Assembly: GCA_009193035.1 (NCBI GenBank) | Contig: SWDT01000051.1 | Span: forward strand, 1 to 64,000 | Source: Halicephalobus mephisto | Lineage: Eukaryota; Nematoda; Chromadorea; Rhabditida; Panagrolaimidae | DNA length: 64,000 nt | Reading direction: 5' to 3' | Shown here: positions 57,700 through 64,000 of the stretch, one piece after another | Layout: each line of letters opens with the position of its first letter | How positions within the stretch are numbered: position 1 is the first letter of the stretch | Position numbers and translations under genes: made by a program | The notes under the pieces: generated by a model | Told to the model about the DNA's origin: nothing | The model's input: only the letters and a program-made list of their open reading frames with translations | Database searches by the model: none

Positions 57700-58905
57700 A
57701 TTTTAAAATTTTTGAAATTTTTAATCAAAATTTTGGAATTACTGTAGATTACGGTAATTGCGAAGGACAAACGTAAGAAAAATTTTAAAATTTTAAAATT
57801 AAAAAAAATATTTTTTTTCAGAATTTGTATTTGTTACAAAACAAAAAATAAAATTAATTTTTTTAATTTTTGCGAAAATGAAGGTTTTTTTTGCGCCAAA
57901 AATCAGATACAAACGTCCCGAATTTTGCAAATCAAAAATGATACTGTAGAAAATAAAAAAATGAAATTCACCATCTTCACAAGTGCCCTGAAGGACCAGA
58001 TTACGGTATTTACAGATTACAGTATGTTTAAGAATATTTTTATCATCGATGTTTCGATTCTTGAAAATCTCGTCAGAATCAACCACGTCACTACCGTAAT
58101 CTCGCCATTCGAAAATCCTACCATCAGAGGATCCAGAAGGACTACAGTAAGACTCTACAGTAGTTCTTGTGGAGACAAAATGGTAGTCACTACAGTAGGT
58201 TAATTTTTAACATTTTTTATTAAAAATAAATTCAAAAATATTTTTCTAAAATAAAAATAAAAATAAATTCAAAAATATTTTTCTAAAATAAAAATAAAAA
58301 TAAATTTTTTTTAGATAAAAATAAATTCAAAAATATTTTTTTTAAATAAAAATAAAATTTAACTTTTTTTAAATTTAATAATTTTAAGATTTTTTAAAGA
58401 ATAAATTTTGCACTTTTTGGTCCTAACTGGAAATTCTAGAAATTCCCCTCGAGACCAATTCAAAAAAACTCATTTTTTATTTTCATAATATTATTATTAA
58501 TTACGAAATTATGCCTAAAAACTTCCAAAAAAATTTATTTATTTTTATAATGTTATTTTTTAGAGAAATGCTCAAGAAATTTCAAATTTTTTTGAAGAAA
58601 ATGTTTTATGGAAAACAGTAAATAATTTTCTACAAAAAATTGAATTAAAAATTTTGGAAATTCTTCGGATGATGATCCAAATTCTTGCTGATGTTCTTCA
58701 TATTGATATATCTCCTGATCTACAAAAAAATTCAACAACTATTTCATCAACAACGACCACAACGGACTTGACCAGGACCCCTGTCCCGACCCAACCCAGT
58801 CCCTCATCAGAATCCTCAACAACTACAGAACTTCCGTATCCTGTCCCGAACACCACGACGTCTGAACCTCCTTCGTCCACCGTAACCGAAGAAGACTGTA
58901 TCTAA
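57700..58905 (+). CDS. unknown cysteine-containing protein with Ser/Thr/Pro-rich tail (5' end unresolved)
   Basis: Three in-phase exons: one ending at 57772 (DYGNCEGQT; its start is not resolved), 57822-58194 and 58564-58905. The middle exon encodes CICYKTKNK, FCENEGFFCA, then a beta-rich segment (MKFTIFTSALKDQITVFTDY, LENLVRINHVTTVISPFENP) ending SSCGDKM. The last exon encodes a helical segment (ILEILRMMIQILADVLHI) and a 70-residue Thr/Ser/Pro-rich tail ending EEDCI. The cysteines and the possibly O-glycosylated tail suggest an extracellular protein, but no signal peptide was found; a first exon may lie further upstream, in the 3' region of the kinase. The short gap to the kinase stop (under 300 bases) would allow an operon. 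Family not recognised. Confidence 0.5.
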
Positions 58906-59030
58906 GAACTTCTTCTTTTGAAGGTTTATTAACCATTTCTAAATCTATCGCTATATCCGTTCCGATATCTCATACCGAAACAGCTTCCAAATCAACAATA
59001 AATCTAGTTTAAATTGAATAATGAACTAAT

Positions 59031-60529
59031 CTATGCAGTGGCAGAAGCCGGCTGAGCATCAGGGGTACTTATGTTGTCGTAGATCTGCTTGACTTCTTCC
59101 AATTCTTGTAATTGTTCGTACAATTTCTCCACGACTTCAGATTCAGCTTCAGAAAGACTAACAGGATGGATCGCGACCAGTTCAGTTTCGGCGGATTCCA
59201 CAGAATAACCTTTTTCAGAAAGTCCAGCTTCAACTTTGCCCATGTTCAAAGCAGCAGTAACAAATTCTAGTTTGTCTCCATCTTCGTCTTCAATTTTTGT
59301 TACTTCTTCACAATCCAATTCTATCGCCAGTTCTTCTACGTCCTCAACACGGAGAGGCTTCCCGGCAGCGTCCTTGGCCAATATGCGAATTATTCCTTTT
59401 TCTTCAAACCGATTACGCAAACTGTCCGTGGCAAATCGAAAAGCACCAATCTGAAGTGGTGGAAATTAAAAATAACCACTGGAAAAAACTAGGTACTTTT
59501 CTGAAACAAGTTATGTCTAATTCTAGAAATAAAATTACATATTCAGAGTTCACTGTTTATTTTTGCGAAATTTTCTCCTATCATGAGAAAAGTATATAAA
59601 AATATAGATTTTCATATATCAAAAAGTCCAAAAAAGTAAACTCAGATTTACCGAATGAATTTTCAATAATTTTAGGTTTGTCAACTTTTTTAATTTTAAT
59701 TACTATTTTTTACAATCAAGTATATTTCTACTACTCTAGAATCAGAAAAGTATATAAAAATACAAATTTTCATATATCAAAAAGTCCGAAAAAGTAAATT
59801 CAAATTTATTGAACAAACTTTTACCGAAAATTTTCAAACTTTTCTACTTTAATAAATACATATATTTCCCTCTAATTATACTTATCTAATTATTTTTTCG
59901 ACCAAACAATAAAAAATAAAATGCAAAATTTATGAATTTTCTAGATTATCTCGTTTCAGAAAAGTTTACTAAAATCAGGTTTTAAATTTCGGATATATTC
60001 TTTGAAAAGACGGAATTTGACACATGGGTGACTTTAGAAGAGGGCTGGGGTAGTTTATTTTGAAAATTACTTACTTTTTTTAACGTTTTCGTCAGGACAG
60101 TTTGGATTTTGGTCCGTTTATCTCCCTCGGCTTCGACGATGAAGAAAGAACCAGAAGGACCGATCAAATCGAAATAAAACGTTTCATCCGGTTTGTTCTG
60201 AAATTTCATATAAACATTCAAAAACGAAAAAAATTTACTTTTAATTTTACAAGGTAATTGTTGAAAGTATCCAGAGACAATCCGGCCGTCTTGAATTCCA
60301 TCTGAATATCGGACAACTTCTTGTTTAATTTTATGTCAAATCCATCTTGTCGAACAGCACTTTTAACTTTTTTCAGTAAAAAATTCATTTTTTGGGATTT
60401 GAGAAGATCGTTTTTGCCTTTCGTCGCCTTGATGTTCTGCCACTTGGAATGACCCTTCAGGATGGCAGGAGACGTCACGAAAGTCCTTCTCGACAACGTC
60501 AACATGGCCTTACCCAAGTTCAACATCAT
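59031..60529 (-). CDS. TACO1: TACO1/YebC family mitochondrial translational activator
   Basis: Exons 60529-60239, 60197-60075 and 59450-59031 in phase; 277 residues. The start MMLNLGKAMLTLSRRTFVTS is a basic amphipathic mitochondrial targeting sequence, directly after TTTTATTTTAG. YebC blocks follow: GHSKWQNIKATKGKND, PSGSFFIVEAEGDKR, FEEKGIIRI, then AIELDCEEVTKIEDEDGDKL and the terminal VKQIYDNI. In mammals TACO1 promotes synthesis of COX1 and relieves ribosome stalling at polyproline. Length and domain order match the family. Its long second intron (60074-59451) has AT-rich sequence with a repeated ATATAAAAAT...TTTCATATATCAAAAAGTCC motif at 59592 and 59752. Confidence 0.92.
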
Positions 60530-60599
60530 CTAAAATAAAAAAATAAACGAAATAAAAGTAAAAGAAAAAACAATATATGAACTGACAAAAGGAACGAAG

Positions 60600-61850
60600 A
60601 AGAAGAATTTTTTCGTTTCGGGATTTTTTGAAAGAGACGTTCGTTCTTCAAATCTCACCTAATGATTATATTACTTTTTTTACTTTAATAGTAATCAAGT
60701 ATTTTTTGTTATTTGAAAACTTAAAATAATTTAAAATTTAAAAAATAAATATATGAATTGCAATTTTTTTTCGTTTCGGGATTTTTTGAAAGAGACGTTC
60801 GTTTTTCAAATCTCACCTAATGATTATATTACTTTTTCTACTTTAATAGTAATCAAGTATTTTTTGTTATTTGAAAACTTAAAATCAATTAAAATTTAAA
60901 AAATAAATATATGAATTGCAAATTTTTTTCGTTTCGGGATTTTTTGAAAGAGATGTTCGTTCTTCAAATCTCACCTAATGATTATATTACTTTTTCTACT
61001 TTAATAGTAATCAAGTATTTTTTGTTATTTGAAAACTTAAAATAATTTAAAATTTAAAAAATAAATATATGAATCATAATTTTTTTTCGTTTCGGGATTT
61101 TCTGATCGAAATATTTTTCCTTCAAAATAATTATTATTTTTATTTTTCCATTTTTGTAGTAATTTAAAAAATATAAAATTATTACTGTTTTGAAATTTAG
61201 GTTTTTTCGTTCCAGGACCTTTGGATCGAAATTGCTCATCTGTCAAAGCTTACTCAACAATTTTGTTGGTTTTTCTACCTTAATAGTGATCAAATAAATA
61301 TGAGGTCATCGCTACTTTAAATTTTCAAAGTTGTTTTTTCGCTTCGGGACCTCTTAATCGAAGTGTTTGTCAATAAAAAATTCGTTTTTTGATTTTTGTT
61401 TTGGTAAAAATAAAAAAGTATACTATTTTAAAATTAAAAATTAAACTAAAAATAAAATATAACAAAAATAATTTTAAAAGTTTCTTCGTTCCGAAACCGT
61501 TTTGAAATATTTTCTTTTCGAGACTTAATTGTTTTTTTTACTTTAATAATAACTTAAAAAGTATGATATTCTATTATTTAAAAATTTTAAAAATGTGAAT
61601 CAGCAAAAACCATTGAAAAAAATTTCTTCGTTCCAAGACCCTTTGATTGGGATGTTTTCCCTTCGAGACCCAACTATTCTGATATCTTTAATTTAATAAT
61701 AATAAAATAGATATAATCTTACACTATTTGAAAATTCAAAATTTTAAAAACCTAAAATAAATACAATAGATGTGAGTCAACAAAAACCACTGAAAAGGAA
61801 GTTTGTTTCGCTTCGAGACCCTCTGATTGAAATGCTCGCCCGTCAAGACG
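60600..61850. repeat. tandem repeat, period about 153, decaying outward
   Basis: Three near-identical units begin at about 60609, 60765 and 60922, each with TTTTTTCGTTTCGGGATTTT, GAAAGAGACGTTCGTTCTTC, CTCACCTAATGATTATATTA and AAATATATGAATTG. Progressively diverged units continue to about 61850, recognisable by TTCG-TTCGGGACC-T-TGATCGAAAT. The outermost one overlaps the proposed first exon of the PH-domain gene. Confidence 0.8.
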
Positions 61851-64000
61851 CACTTGTTTGTTGTGATCTGTCTCGCTCTAGTTTTGGCAGCAATCAAAAC
61901 CGAACAGGTGAGAGTTCCATTTCCTCCAATTTCGGGAATAAACAAAAAAATAAAAATTTTTTTCGTTATAAAACTACTTTTATAACTTTGTTCTCTATTT
62001 ATTAATCTCCAAGACAAACTTCATAATATTACTTTTTATATATTACATTAATTTTTTTATATAAAATTTCTTATTTTTTATATATTAAATTTTATTTTTT
62101 ATGTATTAATAATTTTTTTATATGTTAAATTTTATTTTTTATGTATTAAATTTTATTTTTTTATGTATTAAATTTTATTTTTTTTTTATATATTAAATTT
62201 TATTTTTTATATATTAAATTTTATTTTTTTTTATATATTAAATTTTATTTTTTTTATATATTAAATTTTATTTTTTTTTATATATTAAATTTCTTTTGGT
62301 GAGGTTTAAAATTGATCAATAATGAATTTTTTAAGACTATCGACCAAGGCAAGTTTACTCGTGATGACTCATACGTATTCTTTCGTGAAAGATTGCTGTT
62401 TTGATATTTTTTATCTTGCACAAAACTTTTCATATTCTCCGTGCCATTAAATTTGGTTTTATATGCTTAAAAGTTTTGTTTTAAATCTTAAAATTTTTCT
62501 AAAATATTTAAAATTCAAAATTTTTCTAAAATATTTAAATCTTAAAATTCTTCTAAAATTTTATTTTAAATCCAAAAATATTTTAAAAATCTTGTTTGAC
62601 TTTCTAAAATGTTTTTTGTCCTATTTTTGATTTCAAAATGTTTGAAAAAAATCAATTTTCATTTTTAAAATTCTTATAAAATCTTATTTTAAATATGCAA
62701 ATTTTTAGTAAATTATATTTTAGATTTTTTATTAAATTATGTTTTAAATTTGGTTTTTTTACTGAATAATGTTTTAAATATTTATTTAATTATGTTTTAA
62801 ACATTTAAATATTTATTTAATTATGTTTTAAACATTTAAATATTTATTTAATTATGTTTTAAACATTTAATTATTTATTTAATTATGTTTTAAACATTTA
62901 ATTATTTATTTAATTATGTTTTAAACATTTAATTATTTATTTATGTTTTAGATCCTAAGATGATGGAGAAAATAGAGAAGCCGATTCCTAAGCCACGGAA
63001 AAACCCACCGTCTGCTCTGAATGTCATTGATCTGACTGCCTACCCTGTCCTTGAACAATCTACGTCAGAACCCCCGGTTGATCCAGTGCCCCCTACTTCA
63101 TCAAAAATCGAAAATCCGATTAAATTAAACCTGCCTTTTAATGGACGATTTTCATCAGCATCTTCAATTTCATTTTCTTCTTCGTCTTCGAGTCCCAGTA
63201 CCCCTCCGGAATCTTCCACGAACGGGAAATCTATATATCCATCTTTATCCTTGGAGAATTCCGAAAGTCAGAGTGGTTGTGTATCCCCTCCGGCTGTGCC
63301 TCCGCCCCCTAGGTTGCCGCCCCATTTCGCGCTTCCTCTGGGACCTCCGCCACCTATCCCCCCCAGGGTCCCCAAGGAGAAACCCCTCCCGGCTACTGTA
63401 GACCCCCTTCCAGTTACTGTAGACCCCCTCCCGGTTACTGTAGAACCCCTTCCAGTTACTGTAGACCCCCTCCCGGTTACTGTAGAACCCCTTCCGGCTA
63501 CTGTAGAACCCCCATCTCCTGTTTCTTCCGAATTCACCGTCAAAACCGAAAACGACGAAAATTCGGACATTCAAGAACTTCTAGAATTCGCCTCTGTTCA
63601 GAACTCCAAATTCGCCGAAGATTCTGATTCTTACTGGCCTGAAGTCAGTCTCGGAAGTTTTGACGATGATGAATCACATGAAAAAAATTTATTTAATTCT
63701 ATTTTTACAAAATCTCAAGACATCTCTGTCGTCGCCAAAGCAGAAGGCGAAGCGATTTGTCTCTGCGGATGGGTCCTTCTGAAGCACACGAAAAAGGATT
63801 TCAGACGATTATGGGCTTCAATCCGACAACGTCAACTGCTCTTCATGGCCACTGACGAGGTAAATTTTGATTTCCAAATTATAAAATTAATTTTTTTTAA
63901 AAATTGTCTAAAAACAAAAATTTTAGGAATCTAGAAAGTTTCAGAATTTAAAATTTTAGGTATTCCTTCCAGGACCAAAATATTATAAAAAAAATTATTT
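61832..64000 (+). CDS. proline-rich PH-domain protein, 5' part
   Basis: Exons 61832-61907 (tentative) and 62952-63859 join in phase; the gene continues past the window, with a possible next exon from 63960. The tentative first exon has no ATG before 61832 and is repeat-derived, so translation may instead begin at 62960 (MMEKIEKPIPKPRKNPP). The protein is disordered and proline-rich: KPIPKPRK, a long Ser run, PPPPRLPPHFALPLGPPPP (SH3- or WW-type ligands), then an eight-residue repeat (PLPVTVDP or PLPVTVEP, six to seven copies), an acidic region, and finally the first strands of a pleckstrin homology domain (AICLCGWVLLKHTKKDFRRL, then WASIRQRQLLFMA). Such proteins often are adaptors or GAPs of Arf/Rho GTPases (ARAP type), but only the PH start is visible. 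Confidence 0.75.
62034..62290 (+). repeat. AT minisatellite in intron
   Basis: About ten copies of a 20-25 base unit near TATATTAAATTTTATTTTTT, in the intron of the PH-domain gene. It ends at TAAATTTCTTTTGG. Confidence 0.8.
62772..62950 (+). repeat. 29-base AT minisatellite next to splice acceptor
   Basis: Six copies of TTTATTTAATTATGTTTTAA followed by ACATTTAAA or ACATTTAAT. The last truncated copy supplies the acceptor TTATGTTTTAG of the following exon, so the splice site itself derives from the repeat. Confidence 0.8.
63391..63510 (+). repeat. 24-base coding minisatellite
   Basis: Six units of CCCCTTCCAGTTACTGTAGA plus four bases (variants CTCCCGG and GCT), encoding the PLP(V/A)TV(D/E)P octapeptide. 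Differences between units are mostly synonymous or A/V and D/E swaps. Confidence 0.9.

Noticed and set aside
63245..63574. Gly/Ser/Tyr-rich minus-strand frames with regular repeats
   Set aside because: They are antisense reads of the 24-base coding minisatellite of the PH-domain gene.
1..64000. CRISPR arrays, bacterial operons, ribosome binding sites, tRNA genes
   Set aside because: Spliced genes rule out a prokaryote; AT satellites have no spacer structure; no B-box plus cloverleaf was recognised by eye, though a tRNA covariance scan was not possible.

Overview
The window is eukaryotic and almost certainly from a nematode. Genes are split by introns, many only 40-60 bases long, with GT donors and TTTTCAG or TTTTTAG acceptors. 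Several start codons lie just after an acceptor-like TTTTCAG, as expected for spliced-leader trans-splicing. The gene content includes nematode-typical families: an ShKT secreted protein, a serpentine chemoreceptor, a MLT-10 moulting protein, a DUF273 and a GT92 glycosyltransferase. The species cannot be named from the sequence. Exon models below were built by hand from splice sites and reading-frame phase. Left part (about 1-41 kb), lineage-specific genes: ShKT protein (0.9 kb), serpentine receptor (3.0-4.6 kb), unknown acidic protein (8.3-9.0 kb), large mucin-stalked seven-helix receptor (11.8-17.7 kb), small F-box/FTH-like gene (19 kb), MLT-10-like gene (20.5-23.1 kb), aromatic amino acid decarboxylase (28.9-30.6 kb), DUF273 gene (31.8-33.4 kb), GT92 gene (34.6-37.2 kb), and two copies of one unrecognised family on opposite strands (23.7-25.3 and 38.5-40.3 kb). 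Four 118-base 5S rRNA-like sequences are scattered singly here, and MITE-like and LTR-like repeats lie between genes. Right part (about 42-64 kb), mostly conserved housekeeping or signalling genes in compact order: NDUFA8 of complex I, a PIP4P/TMEM55-type lipid phosphatase, TXNDC17, a new small ten-cysteine secreted peptide, a type I diacylglycerol kinase of 13 exons, an unknown Ser/Thr-rich protein, mitochondrial TACO1/YebC, and the 5' part of a proline-rich PH-domain protein running off the end. Introns and spacers here are extremely A/T-rich low-complexity tandem repeats, including a roughly 62-base satellite carrying a perfect palindrome. Signalling themes recur (receptors, diacylglycerol and phosphoinositide enzymes, a PH protein, amine synthesis), but nothing shows these neighbours form one pathway. 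Six otherwise coherent genes carry single small frameshifts, several at short homopolymers, so assembly indels are suspected. No new multi-gene system was identified. The strongest leads are the two 5S subfamilies with compensatory helix I changes, the paired cysteine loss in NDUFA8, the small cysteine-rich gene and the duplicated unknown family.
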